In this document: positions 1 through 7,045 of the stretch, in pieces | Numbering within the stretch: the first letter of the stretch is position 1 | Layout: each line of letters opens with the position of its first letter | DNA from: Odoribacter sp. | GTDB taxonomy: Bacteria; Bacteroidota; Bacteroidia; Bacteroidales; Marinifilaceae | Reading direction: 5' to 3' | Length of the DNA: 61,683 nucleotides | NCBI GenBank assembly: GCA_020024465.1 | Contig: JAHHTT010000007.1 | Location: forward strand, 1-61,683 | The notes under the pieces: model-generated | Told to the model about the DNA's origin: nothing | Database searches by the model: none | The model's input: the letters and a program-made list of their open reading frames with translations, nothing else | Made by a program: the position numbers and the translations under genes

Positions 1-250
1 AAATAAATGTATTTTTTTATATATTATTATTGAGGACTTGTCCTTATTTTTTGCGCCGGCAGGACTTTAGTTACAACCAATTTTTTTTCTACTTTTCACA
101 CATCGACATACCTGCTGGCGCTTTTCTATAATCTCAGAGTAATGCTAAGTTGGGAGTATTTATATTTAATGGAAAATTGCATTAGGAAGAGTGATGAATA
201 TTTTTGTTGGAGTTGATGAATTGTTGGTCTAAGAATATGATTATAAAAAT
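1..250. other. Intergenic left edge with inverted repeats
   Basis: No coding region is supported here. A short stem AGGA-CTTG-TCCT (33-44) followed by a T-rich run (45-52) could be the terminator of a plus-strand gene lying left of the window. An 11-nt inverted repeat, GCGCCGGCAGG (53-63) and CCTGCTGGCGC (111-121), pairs with one G-U and encloses a 47-nt T-rich loop; it is followed by TTTTCT. Its role is unknown. Confidence 0.4.
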
Positions 251-283
251 TTGAGAATAATCCAAAAAATGGACTATTCTCAA
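251..283 (-). terminator. Intrinsic terminator of the phosphohexomutase gene
   Basis: TTGAGAATA (251-259) pairs with TATTCTCAA (275-283), and an inner TCCA/TGGA pair extends the stem past one mismatch. Read on the minus strand, the stem is followed by a T-run (AATTTTTATAA) and lies just after the stop codon at 294. This fits a rho-independent terminator. Confidence 0.75.
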
Positions 284-293
284 AAAGATGTTA

Positions 294-2036
294 TTACTGT
301 ATACCTAAATCGGCAACGATTGATGCAATTATTGCTTCTGCTTTTGCTTGTGCTTGATGAAAATCATTGATTGTTGGCATTTGTGCTCGGGCTTCAAAAT
401 AAAACTTTATTTTTGGCTCGGTTCCTGAAGGTCTTATTGATATTTTACATCCGTCAGCAAGGAAAAATTGTAAGACATTGCTTGTTGTTGGGAAATCCAG
501 AGAATATGTTTCTCCGGTTTTTAGTTTTGTCGCTTTGAGTATGGAATAATCTTTTTTGACAATAACTTCACTGCCATTAATCTTTGATGGAGTATTATTT
601 CTGAAGTTTTCCATCATATCTTTGATTTCCTGTGTTCCCATCAAACCTTTTCGGACGATATATATCATTTTCTCTTGTGAGAAACCATATTCAGCATAGA
701 TATCTTTTAAGATGTCGAAGAGGGATTTGCCATTATCTTTTGCCCAGGCTGCAATTTCAGCCATTAAGGAAGTTGAGGAAACTCCGTCTTTGTCTCGGGT
801 GAAAGATCCTGGCATAAAACCAAAGGATTCTTCTCCCGCACCGATATAACCTTCAGCTCCATGTTTACGTATCATGTCTGCAATCCATTTGAATCCTGTG
901 TATACATCATGACAAGGGACTCCGTTTTTTTCTGCAATTTCTTTTAAAAGTTCGCTTGTAACAATAGTTTTTCCAGTGTATTCATTACCTTTTAATAATT
1001 CCAATTCTCGGCGGCGGTGGATAATGTACCATGTAAAAATAATATTGGTTTGATTTCCATTAAGAAGAATCCATTCTCCTCTATCATCCTTTATGGCAAT
1101 GCCAATGCGGTCTCCATCCGGATCGCATGCCATAGCAAGATCGGCATCTATTTCTCGTGCTTTATCTAATGCTAATTTGAATGCTGCCGGTTCTTCAGGA
1201 TTGGCAGATGCTACGGTTGGAAAATCTCCATCTGTAATCATCTGTTCTGGAATGGTATGAATGTTTGTAAATCCCCAATTACGTAAAGATGCAGGAACAA
1301 GTTTATAAGTAGTTCCGTGAAGAGGGGTAAATACTATTTTTAAATTATGGTGACGTTGTATTGATTTAGGAGATAAACTTAGTGTTTTTACAGTTGCTAA
1401 GAATTTTTGATCAAAATCTTCTCCTAGCATTTTTATATGCTCTTGTACTCCTTCGAATTTAATATCTTCAACTTTTACATTTTTAACTTCATTAATTACA
1501 TTTTTATCGTGAGGAGGAACAAGTTGTGAACCATCGTCCCAATATGCTTTATAACCATTGTATTCTTTGGGATTATGCGAAGCTGTAATGATGACGCCTC
1601 CTTTGCAGCCTAATTCGCGAATAGCAAAAGATACTTCTGGAGTAGGGCGTAATGATTCGAATAAATAAGTGGTAATTCCATTGGCAGAAAAGATTGCAGC
1701 TGCTGTTTCTGCATATTCTCGAGAATGATGCCGGCAGTCGTGACCGATACATACCGCTTTTTTTTCATTAGGAAACATTTTGTTGATATAGTTAGCAAAA
1801 CCCTGGGTTGCAGTTCCTACTGTATAACGATTCATACGATTTGTACCAACACCCATAATCCCACGAAGGCCTCCCGTGCCGAATTCTAAATCATTGTAAA
1901 ATGATTCTATTAATTCTGTGGGGTCTGATGCGTTAAGCATACGTTCAACTTCTGTTTTTGTATTTTTGTCATAAGCCCCATGTTTCCATGTTTCTGCTTT
2001 AATTTTTGCTTTTTGAATGATTTCTTCGTTTTTCAT
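294..2036 (-). CDS. Phospho-sugar mutase (phosphoglucomutase/phosphomannomutase)
   Basis: Alpha-D-phosphohexomutase of 580 residues that interconverts hexose 1- and 6-phosphates in the cytoplasm. The active-site loop TASHNPKEYNGYK puts the phosphoserine at residue 153; the metal loop CDPDGDRIGIA lies near residue 305; GEESFGF near 395 is the sugar-binding loop; RPSGTEPKIKFY near 540 is the phosphate-binding loop. The length and the extra N-terminal segment match the large PgcA-like family rather than short ManB/GlmM enzymes. It is monocistronic: its own -7 box lies at 2069-2076 and a terminator follows the stop. Substrate preference (glucose versus mannose) cannot be read from the sequence. 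Confidence 0.93.
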   Translation of the reverse strand: MKNEEIIQKAKIKAETWKHGAYDKNTKTEVERMLNASDPTELIESFYNDLEFGTGGLRGIMGVGTNRMNRYTVGTATQGFANYINKMFPNEKKAVCIGHDCRHHSREYAETAAAIFSANGITTYLFESLRPTPEVSFAIRELGCKGGVIITASHNPKEYNGYKAYWDDGSQLVPPHDKNVINEVKNVKVEDIKFEGVQEHIKMLGEDFDQKFLATVKTLSLSPKSIQRHHNLKIVFTPLHGTTYKLVPASLRNWGFTNIHTIPEQMITDGDFPTVASANPEEPAAFKLALDKAREIDADLAMACDPDGDRIGIAIKDDRGEWILLNGNQTNIIFTWYIIHRRRELELLKGNEYTGKTIVTSELLKEIAEKNGVPCHDVYTGFKWIADMIRKHGAEGYIGAGEESFGFMPGSFTRDKDGVSSTSLMAEIAAWAKDNGKSLFDILKDIYAEYGFSQEKMIYIVRKGLMGTQEIKDMMENFRNNTPSKINGSEVIVKKDYSILKATKLKTGETYSLDFPTTSNVLQFFLADGCKISIRPSGTEPKIKFYFEARAQMPTINDFHQAQAKAEAIIASIVADLGIQ

Positions 2037-2068
2037 AGTAAAATATAGTGTTGTTGTTATCCTTAGTG

Positions 2069-2076
2069 CAAAGATA
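2069..2076 (-). promoter_or_regulatory. -7 box for the phosphohexomutase gene
   Basis: The plus-strand CAAAGATA reads TATCTTTG on the minus strand, a perfect match to the Bacteroidetes -7 consensus TAnnTTTG, and lies 32 bp before the ATG. The upstream promoter half overlaps the rplS terminator, so the T-run of that terminator is also promoter DNA. Confidence 0.7.
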
Positions 2077-2085
2077 TAAAAATTA

Positions 2086-2111
2086 AAAAGCTCTGCATTT
2101 GCAGAGCTTTT
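2086..2111 (-). terminator. Terminator of rplS
   Basis: Perfect 11-bp stem AAAAGCTCTGC (2086-2096) / GCAGAGCTTTT (2101-2111) with a 4-nt loop. On the minus strand it is followed by TTTAATTTTTA. It lies 22 bp after the rplS stop codon. Confidence 0.88.
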
Positions 2112-2132
2112 AATATTTTTAAAGTTATAACA

Positions 2133-2486
2133 TTAGGAACGTTTTTCTTTAATCTTAGCTTTTTTACCGGTAAGATTACGGAAGTAATAAATTCTGGAAC
2201 GTCTTACTTTACCTACTTTATTTACTTCAATCTGTTTGATATACGGTGACTCCATCGGAAAGATTCTTTCTACGCCAATATTGCCAGACATTTTGCGAAC
2301 AGTGAATGTTTTAGTATTTCCGGTTCCTTTAATTTGAATAACTACACCGCGAAAAATCTGTACGCGTTCTTTGTTCCCTTCAATAATCTTGTAATGTACA
2401 CTTACTGTGTCTCCTGTGTGGAATGAAGGATGCTCAACTGGGTTTTCTGCAGCAAATGCTTGCTCTGCAATTTTAATTAAATCCAT
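2133..2486 (-). CDS. rplS: 50S ribosomal protein L19
   Basis: 117-residue ribosomal protein L19, a component of the large subunit near the 30S/50S interface. Family landmarks seen are HTGDTVSVHYKI (24-35), RVQIFRGVVIQIKG (41-54), FTVRKMSGNIGVERIFPMES (61-80) and the basic C-terminal stretch VRRSRIYYFRNLTGKKAKIK. Length is normal for the family. In many bacteria rplS sits with rpsP-rimM-trmD; here it stands alone with its own consensus promoter, a stem-forming leader and a strong terminator, so it is regulated as a single gene. Confidence 0.97.
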   Translation of the reverse strand: MDLIKIAEQAFAAENPVEHPSFHTGDTVSVHYKIIEGNKERVQIFRGVVIQIKGTGNTKTFTVRKMSGNIGVERIFPMESPYIKQIEVNKVGKVRRSRIYYFRNLTGKKAKIKEKRS

Positions 2487-2518
2487 AATCTTCTATTTTT
2501 AAAAAATTCATTTATTGA

Positions 2519-2559
2519 ACGCAGTATTGTCATGGAGACTTTTATGCAAGAGACTGCGT
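2519..2559 (-). promoter_or_regulatory. Stem-loop in the rplS 5' leader (candidate r-protein leader)
   Basis: ACGCAGT (2519-2525) and ACTGCGT (2553-2559) form a perfect 7-bp stem closing a 27-nt internal region. The element lies in the transcribed leader between the -7 box at 2576-2583 and the rplS start at 2486. Position and structure fit an autoregulatory ribosomal leader, but this is inference without covariation data. Confidence 0.4.
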
Positions 2560-2575
2560 ACATTTTTACCGGGTG

Positions 2576-2607
2576 CAAATATAAGAACAATATTCTTGTT
2601 TTACAAA
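2576..2607 (-). promoter_or_regulatory. rplS promoter
   Basis: On the minus strand TTTG (2604-2607), a 20-bp spacer and TATATTTG (2576-2583) match both halves of the Bacteroidetes vegetative promoter. The start of transcription would be near 2570, giving a leader of about 85 nt before the rplS ATG. Confidence 0.8.
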
Positions 2608-2706
2608 GAATCCTAAAGGGAAATGATAAAAAATGCTCCTTTGTGTAGCTATGAAAACGTTTGTATTATTTTGAAGGAAAAGTTTTTTATTTTAGAAAAA
2701 GCTTCT

Positions 2707-2714
2707 TATCTTTG
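2707..2714 (+). promoter_or_regulatory. greA -7 box
   Basis: TATCTTTG matches the TAnnTTTG consensus exactly. The upstream half is only T-rich (2683-2688). It predicts a greA leader of about 105 nt containing the stem at 2762-2785. Confidence 0.6.
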
Positions 2715-2761
2715 TACCGGAGGTAAGGATTCCAGGATTATTCGGGATTCTTTTTAATAAA

Positions 2762-2798
2762 GGCACTTATTGGAGGATAAGTGTCATTTATTTTTTTT
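2762..2798 (+). promoter_or_regulatory. Terminator-like hairpin in the greA leader
   Basis: GGCACTTAT (2762-2770) pairs with ATAAGTGTC (2777-2785) through one G-U, with a 6-nt loop TGGAGG, followed within four bases by a T-run. It lies between the promoter and the greA ATG at 2828, so it looks like an attenuator rather than an end-of-gene terminator. No ligand or leader peptide is evident. Confidence 0.5.
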
Positions 2799-2827
2799 AT
2801 CTAGTATGAACATAAAATTTAACGGTT

Positions 2828-3304
2828 ATGAGCAATAAAGTATCTTATGTAACAAAAGAAGGCTTGAAGAAATTACAAGAGGAATTGGAAAGATTGCAGA
2901 ACGTAGAACGTCCAAAGATTTCTAAAGCCATTGGTGAAGCTATTGAAAAAGGTGATATCTCGGAGAATGCAGAATATGATGCTGCAAAAGATGCACAGGG
3001 ATTATTGGAAGCAAAAATTGCACAATTGAAAGATACAATCGCTTCTTGTAGAGTGATTGATGAATCGCAGATTGATACATCTAAAGTACAAATGTTGAAT
3101 AAGGTGACCATTAAGAATATTAAGAATGGTGCGACCATGGCTTATACATTAGTTTCTGAAACAGAAGCTAATTTTAGGGAAGGAAAGTTGTCTATTAATA
3201 CACCTATTGCCCAGGCTTTAGTCGGTAAAAAAGTAGGCGATAAAGTGTTGGTAAAAGTTCCTGCCGGAGAGATGGAATTTGAAATTATGGATATTAGTTT
3301 GTAA
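2828..3304 (+). CDS. greA: Transcription elongation factor GreA
   Basis: 158-residue GreA/GreB protein that inserts a coiled coil into the RNA polymerase secondary channel and triggers cleavage of backtracked RNA. The N-terminal coiled coil spans about residues 8-75, with the acidic tip GDISENAEYDAAKDAQ (42-57) carrying the conserved Asp and Glu. The C-terminal FKBP-like half ends in EFEIMDISL. Length is typical. Only 10 bp separate it from the HIT gene, so the two are probably co-transcribed and share the terminator at 3735-3783. Confidence 0.96.
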   Translation: MSNKVSYVTKEGLKKLQEELERLQNVERPKISKAIGEAIEKGDISENAEYDAAKDAQGLLEAKIAQLKDTIASCRVIDESQIDTSKVQMLNKVTIKNIKNGATMAYTLVSETEANFREGKLSINTPIAQALVGKKVGDKVLVKVPAGEMEFEIMDISL

Positions 3305-3314
3305 ATGATATATT

Positions 3315-3707
3315 ATGGCTTCTGTTTTTGCACGTATCATAAGTGGTGAAATCCCTTCCTACAAGGTTGCGGAAGATGACAATTATTATGCCTTTTTGGA
3401 TATAAATCCATTGCAAAAAGGGCATACGCTAGTAATTCCCAAGAATGAAACGGATTATATATTTGACCTTTCGGATGAGAAATTGGCTGGTATGATGATT
3501 TTTGCTAAAAAAGTTGCAAAGGCTATTGGCAAAACGATTCCTTGTTTGCGTGTCGGTATTGCTGTATTAGGTTTGGATGTTCCTCATGCCCATATTCATT
3601 TGGTCCCTTTGCATAGTGGTGATGATTTGAATTTTTGTAATCCCAAAAAGCACTTTTCTGCTGAAGAGATGCAAGGATGTGCAGAAGCTATTGCAGCCAA
3701 CCTGTAA
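3315..3707 (+). CDS. HIT family nucleotide-binding hydrolase
   Basis: 130-residue histidine-triad protein of the HinT branch, expected to hydrolyse purine nucleoside phosphoramidates or related AMP conjugates. The N-terminal FARIISGEIPSYKV is typical of HinT, and the triad is HAHIHLV with His91, His93 and His95. The protein ends shortly after the triad, as in HinT. It is co-directional with greA with a 10-bp gap. The physiological substrate is unknown. Confidence 0.92.
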   Translation: MASVFARIISGEIPSYKVAEDDNYYAFLDINPLQKGHTLVIPKNETDYIFDLSDEKLAGMMIFAKKVAKAIGKTIPCLRVGIAVLGLDVPHAHIHLVPLHSGDDLNFCNPKKHFSAEEMQGCAEAIAANL

Positions 3708-3734
3708 ATATAGAATAATGTAATTCTTAATATT

Positions 3735-3783
3735 CAAGATTAAAGGTAGAGAAGCGGCTCTCTTCTTTTAATCTTGTTTTTTA
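3735..3783 (+). terminator. Terminator of greA-HIT
   Basis: CAAGATTAAA (3735-3744) pairs with TTTAATCTTG (3767-3776), the apical part can add AGAGA/TCTCT, and a T-run follows (3777-3783). It separates the greA-HIT unit from the thioesterase gene. Confidence 0.85.
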
Positions 3784-3797
3784 TATTTATATATGGA

Positions 3798-4289
3798 ATG
3801 ATGGAAAAGAAAAAAATGTATAATGCTTATGCGGAATTGGAAGGCTACAATTGTTTCGGTTGTTCTCCTGACAATCCGTATGGATTGAAATGTAAGTTTG
3901 TTGATGAAGGAGAATATGTCACATGTCATTGGATGCCTTCGGAGAATTATCAAGGTTTTTTTCATATTTTGCATGGAGGTATTCAGGCAACTTTGATTGA
4001 TGAAATAGCCAGTTGGGCCATTTTTTCACATGAAAAAACAGCTGGTGTTACAACAGAAATGAATGTAAAATACCGTCGGGCAGTGCGAACTGATGGAGGG
4101 GAAATTTGGTTGCGTGCGAAAGTGACGGATGTTTCCCGACGTTTGGTGTGTGCTAAAGTGGAATTATTTAATGAAAAGAATGAATTGGCTACAGAAGCGG
4201 ATGTTGTATATATGATATATCCGGAAGAGATAGCCAGACAGAGACTTAAATGGCCTGGAGTAGAAGCTTTTTATAAAGAGAATAAATGA
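3798..4289 (+). CDS. PaaI-like hotdog thioesterase
   Basis: Hotdog-fold acyl-CoA thioesterase, about 163 residues from the ATG at 3798 (a second ATG follows at 3801). An upstream TTG in frame lies inside the preceding terminator and is unlikely to be the start. The core motif FHILHGGIQATLIDEIASWA matches the HGG...DE signature of PaaI/YbgC-type enzymes. An N-terminal CFGCSPDNPYGLKCKF motif is common in this subgroup. It is separated by 4 bp from the HAD gene downstream, suggesting one transcript. The acyl substrate is unknown. Confidence 0.85.
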   Translation: MMEKKKMYNAYAELEGYNCFGCSPDNPYGLKCKFVDEGEYVTCHWMPSENYQGFFHILHGGIQATLIDEIASWAIFSHEKTAGVTTEMNVKYRRAVRTDGGEIWLRAKVTDVSRRLVCAKVELFNEKNELATEADVVYMIYPEEIARQRLKWPGVEAFYKENK

Positions 4290-4293
4290 GAAT

Positions 4294-4941
4294 ATGAGAT
4301 ATAAAAACATAGTGTGGGATTGGAATGGAACCTTACTGAATGATTTGCAAACAGGGGTTGACACATTGGCAGACATGTTGTTGCGACGTAGTATTGCCCC
4401 TTTGAATATTGAGGAATATAAAAAGAAATTTGGATTTCCTGTTGTCGATTTCTATGTACGGATAGGTTTTGATCTGCAGGTGGAATCTATGCAGGATTTA
4501 TCTGTAGATTTTGTAGAAACCTATAATAAATATGCTTGTGAGCTTCAATTGAACGAAGGAGTAAGAGATGTTCTGACTTCTTTGAAAAAATCCGGGCGGC
4601 ATCAGTATATTTTATCTGCTTTACGTGAAGATTTGTTGCAGCAGATGGTTGCTGATTTCCATATATTATCCTATTTTGAGGACCTGTGCGGTTCTGATAA
4701 TATTTATGCTGCCGGCAAGATAGAGCGAGGTAAATGTATGGTAGAAACGTGCAACTTATGTCCGTCAGAAACATTGATGGTGGGAGATACGGTGCATGAT
4801 GCAGAGGTCGCTGAAGCTTTAGGTTTTGATTGTCTCCTTTTTACCGGGGGGCATAATGACCGGATTCGGTTGCAGGCAAGGGGTGCTGTTATATCCCGAA
4901 TACCTGAGTTGTTAAAATGGCTGGAAATGAATGAATATTGA
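4294..4941 (+). CDS. HAD-superfamily phosphatase, phosphoglycolate phosphatase-like
   Basis: 215-residue HAD hydrolase. Motif I is DWNGTLLND, with nucleophile Asp9 but Asn at position 11, where most HAD phosphatases carry the acid/base Asp. Motif II is ILSALRE (Ser near residue 107), and motif IV is VGDTVHDAEVA near 164-174. The alpha-helical C1 cap lies between about 20 and 95. DWNGT-type members are widespread in Bacteroidetes. It starts 4 bp after the thioesterase stop. The substrate is unknown. Confidence 0.82.
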   Translation: MRYKNIVWDWNGTLLNDLQTGVDTLADMLLRRSIAPLNIEEYKKKFGFPVVDFYVRIGFDLQVESMQDLSVDFVETYNKYACELQLNEGVRDVLTSLKKSGRHQYILSALREDLLQQMVADFHILSYFEDLCGSDNIYAAGKIERGKCMVETCNLCPSETLMVGDTVHDAEVAEALGFDCLLFTGGHNDRIRLQARGAVISRIPELLKWLEMNEY

Positions 4942-4955
4942 AAATTGTATTTTAT

Positions 4956-5081
4956 TATGAATTCGGTCTCAAAGTTATTTTTAAGGCTGGTTTTATCAGT
5001 CTTCTTTTTCATATCAACAGGGAAACGGCCATCGCCAAGGGGCGGAACCTCCCATTCTGACGAGGTCGTAAAGTTACAATA
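4956..5081 (+). CDS. Possible 41-aa small ORF, unknown
   Basis: ATG to TAA, 41 codons, starting MNSVSKLFLRLVLSVFFFIS (a short basic and hydrophobic N-terminus) and ending in a polar tail rich in Gly, Ser and Arg. It starts 14 bp after the HAD stop codon, so it could be the last gene of that unit. The tail overlaps the GC-rich structured stretch, so the open frame may be a by-product of an RNA or DNA element. I recognise no family. Confidence 0.22.
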
Positions 5082-5100
5082 ATTTAAACCACTCCAAACT

Positions 5101-5202
5101 TTATAGCCAATTATTATGAGATTGAGGCAGAATCCTGCTGATTTGCGATTGTAATAGATTTTGGATACAGTTGTGATTGTGGTTGTTGTCAGATTTTTTC
5201 AT
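5101..5202 (-). CDS. Possible 33-aa small ORF, translationally coupled, unknown
   Basis: Starts with an ATG that overlaps the TGA of the upstream small ORF (ATGA), the usual geometry of translational coupling. The peptide begins MKKSDNNHNHNC and is Asn/His/Gln-rich; it ends at TAA (5101-5103). The His-Asn cluster could bind metal, but this is speculation. A longer 64-residue reading through the same frame from 5295 exists and cannot be excluded. Confidence 0.25.
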   Translation of the reverse strand: MKKSDNNHNHNCIQNLLQSQISRILPQSHNNWL

Positions 5203-5312
5203 CGTGAGAATGATTGTTGCATCCAGCTTATTTTCATAATGATAAAAGTCTGCATGATCATGCCTGCCAATATAAGGGAAAAAATAGTTGCACATCGCTT
5301 GAATTTCATCAT
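5199..5312 (-). CDS. Possible 37-aa membrane peptide, unknown
   Basis: ATGATG start (5312/5309), 37 codons, stop TGA at 5199-5201. The peptide begins MMKFKRCATIFSLILAGMIM: basic residues followed by a hydrophobic run of about 20, so a signal peptide or single membrane helix is expected. A -7-like TTACTTTG lies about 35 bp upstream on the same strand. It overlaps the next small ORF by ATGA. No homologue comes to mind. Confidence 0.3.
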   Translation of the reverse strand: MMKFKRCATIFSLILAGMIMQTFIIMKISWMQQSFSR

Positions 5313-5426
5313 TGAATTGATGGTTTACATCTTTTGATTACTGGCAAAGTAAATGAATAATAGCGGATGAATAAATATGGTTTCTTTTTATAATGTTAAT
5401 GTGTTTTTTGAGACGGATAGATAAAA

Positions 5427-5443
5427 GAGCCGGAGGCTCCTGT
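5427..5443 (-). terminator. Terminator of mgsA
   Basis: On the minus strand GAGCC-TCC-GGCTC (5439-5427) is a 5-bp GC stem with a 3-nt loop, followed by TTTTATCTATC. It directly follows the mgsA stop codon. Confidence 0.7.
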
Positions 5444-5446
5444 ATG

Positions 5447-5830
5447 CTACTGTTTTTGATGCATTGTCAGGAATCCTCTGACCATTAGTTCTGCGCTGGC
5501 TGGATTGGTTGCGATAGGTACATTATGAACATCACAGACGCGCATAAGCATTTGTACGTCCGGTTCGTGCGGATGTTTTCCCAGCGGATCTCGGAAAAAG
5601 ATAACCATTGCCACCTTGTGTTCTGCTACTAATGCGGCGATTTGAGCGTCTCCGCCAAGAGGTCCAGACAGAAGTCGTTCCACTTCGAGACCGGCATCCT
5701 GTGCATGTTTGCCGGTTGTTCCTGTAGCAACAATTTCAAGGCCTACAGATTTTAGAAAGTCCATGTGTTTATTTAGAAACGCAACCATCTCTGCTTTCTT
5801 TCCATCGTGGGCGATAACAGCAATTTTCAT
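5447..5830 (-). CDS. mgsA: Methylglyoxal synthase
   Basis: 127-residue enzyme converting dihydroxyacetone phosphate to methylglyoxal and phosphate in the cytoplasm, a bypass that relieves sugar-phosphate stress. Conserved segments are IAHDGKK (6-12), TGTTG (36-40), SGPLGGDAQI (55-64) with catalytic Asp61, FFRDPL (78-83), HEPDV (88-92) and CDVHNVPIATN (99-109). Length is typical of the short bacterial enzyme. It lies 38 bp downstream of the CapA-like gene on the same strand with no clear promoter between, so co-transcription is possible. DHAP is also the product of the glp pathway at 16.7-20.8 kb. Confidence 0.96.
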   Translation of the reverse strand: MKIAVIAHDGKKAEMVAFLNKHMDFLKSVGLEIVATGTTGKHAQDAGLEVERLLSGPLGGDAQIAALVAEHKVAMVIFFRDPLGKHPHEPDVQMLMRVCDVHNVPIATNPASAELMVRGFLTMHQKQ

Positions 5831-5868
5831 ACGTATATTTTTTAGTTTTAAATTATGTTGTTACAAAA

Positions 5869-6972
5869 TTACTTTTTTGCATTCAATTTTGAGGCTATAT
5901 GGTTAATTATTTTATCCGTATCATTAAAAAATTGCTTGTATAGATTCTTGTCTTGCTCACCCAGTATATGGGAGGCATCAGGCTCGGGAATGACATAATA
6001 CCGTCGGATGCCGTCGGATTCAACTGGACGGTAGACATAGCTGCTTAAATATTGCATTTGGTAATGAGTCTTTCCTTGTTTTCGGATAAGTTTTAATGAA
6101 AGTCCGATACCTCCGTTGGTGTAACGTTTGCTTTGATTTGAAATAAAATTGCCTAATGAATAGATGGTAACTCCTGTAGTGTCTTTTCCTTCCGTATGAT
6201 ATTCAATCGGTTGTACGACATGAGGGTGGGAACCGATGACAATATCTGCTCCGCATTTGTGTAAAAAGGCTGCCAGGCGTTTTTGTTTTGTATCGGGCAA
6301 CGTCTCATATTCAATGCCCCAATGCATGCAGACGATGATATTGGTGGCAGAATCTAGACGTGCTTTCTCTATTTCACGTGCCATGTGAAAAGTATCAATA
6401 ATCGATACCACTTGTCCGTGAGTTACGGAGATGCCATTAGTGCCGTAAGTGTAACTTAATAGTGCTATTTTGAATGGACCCTGTCGGAAATATAGGGGAT
6501 GTTGTATTTTCCAGGAGGCAGAATCATTAAACGTTCCGGTGTGTTTAATATTTAATGAATCCAGATAATAAATGGTATTGCGTATGCCGTCGGCTCCTTT
6601 GTCGCAGGAATGATTATTATTGGTTGTCAAAATATCGATGCCGGAACGTTTCAAATCGCGTGCCAGATGCCATGGGGCGCAGAATTGTGGATAGCCGCTG
6701 AAATTTCTGTTGGATAAAGTGGTTTCCAAATTGCCGATAACGTAGTCTGCTTTTTCCCAATATGGAGCGATATATTGAAAACAGGGCATATAATTATATT
6801 CCTGTCCTGTTTGTTCCCAGGCTCCTTTGATTTGTGCTTCGTGTTGCATGATATCTCCGACAAAGAAAAGATGGATACTGTCCGGCTCTGAAACAGTATC
6901 TCCTACAATCCATGGTTGGGCAACAACATGGAATGGCAGTGTCAGTAAAAAATAAAGGGCACTTATTTTCAT
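5869..6972 (-). CDS. CapA-family metallophosphatase-like protein, exported
   Basis: 367-residue protein of the CapA/PgsA family (poly-gamma-glutamate capsule synthesis, metallophosphatase fold). A signal peptide is visible (ISALYFLLTLPFHVVAQ, 3-19). Metal-binding motifs in order are FVGDIMQHE (37-45), GNLETTLS, TNNNHSCDKGADG, CMHWGIEYE and GSHPHVVQPIEYH, followed by SLGNFISNQ. No ligase partner (CapB/CapC) lies nearby, so a capsule role is not supported here; the family name is only a fold label. It follows the terminator of the DsbD-N-like gene. Confidence 0.85.
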   Translation of the reverse strand: MKISALYFLLTLPFHVVAQPWIVGDTVSEPDSIHLFFVGDIMQHEAQIKGAWEQTGQEYNYMPCFQYIAPYWEKADYVIGNLETTLSNRNFSGYPQFCAPWHLARDLKRSGIDILTTNNNHSCDKGADGIRNTIYYLDSLNIKHTGTFNDSASWKIQHPLYFRQGPFKIALLSYTYGTNGISVTHGQVVSIIDTFHMAREIEKARLDSATNIIVCMHWGIEYETLPDTKQKRLAAFLHKCGADIVIGSHPHVVQPIEYHTEGKDTTGVTIYSLGNFISNQSKRYTNGGIGLSLKLIRKQGKTHYQMQYLSSYVYRPVESDGIRRYYVIPEPDASHILGEQDKNLYKQFFNDTDKIINHIASKLNAKK

Positions 6973-6995
6973 CTGGTTTTAAGAACTATAAAAAC

Positions 6996-7026
6996 AAAAG
7001 TGAAAGGCTTCTTACCTTTCACTTTT
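6996..7026 (-). terminator. Terminator of the DsbD-N-like gene
   Basis: Perfect 12-bp stem AAAAGTGAAAGG (6996-7007) / CCTTTCACTTTT (7015-7026), 7-nt loop, followed on the minus strand by GTTTTTATAG. Confidence 0.88.
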
Positions 7027-7045
7027 ATTTCTTCATCGGATATGA

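Larger units (their letters stand above)
4942..5446. other. Intergenic region with structured GC-rich stretch and tiny ORFs
   Basis: This 505-bp gap holds no normal gene. 5020-5062 is distinctly GC-rich compared with its surroundings and carries complementary runs (GGGA/TCCC, GGGGCGG). A 41-codon ORF runs 4956-5081 on the plus strand, and two overlapping tiny ORFs run 5312-5199 and 5202-5101 on the minus strand. The rest (5313-5426) is AT-rich, with a -7-like TTACTTTG on the minus strand near 5346. Confidence 0.4.

Noticed and set aside
4704..5012. 102-codon minus-strand ORF reaching into the GC-rich element
   Set aside because: Mostly antisense to the HAD gene; no family features.
5101..5295. 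Single 64-codon ORF
   Set aside because: The N-terminal half overlaps a better hydrophobic small ORF in another frame with an ATGATG start and promoter; I list the two coupled ORFs instead, though the long one cannot be excluded.
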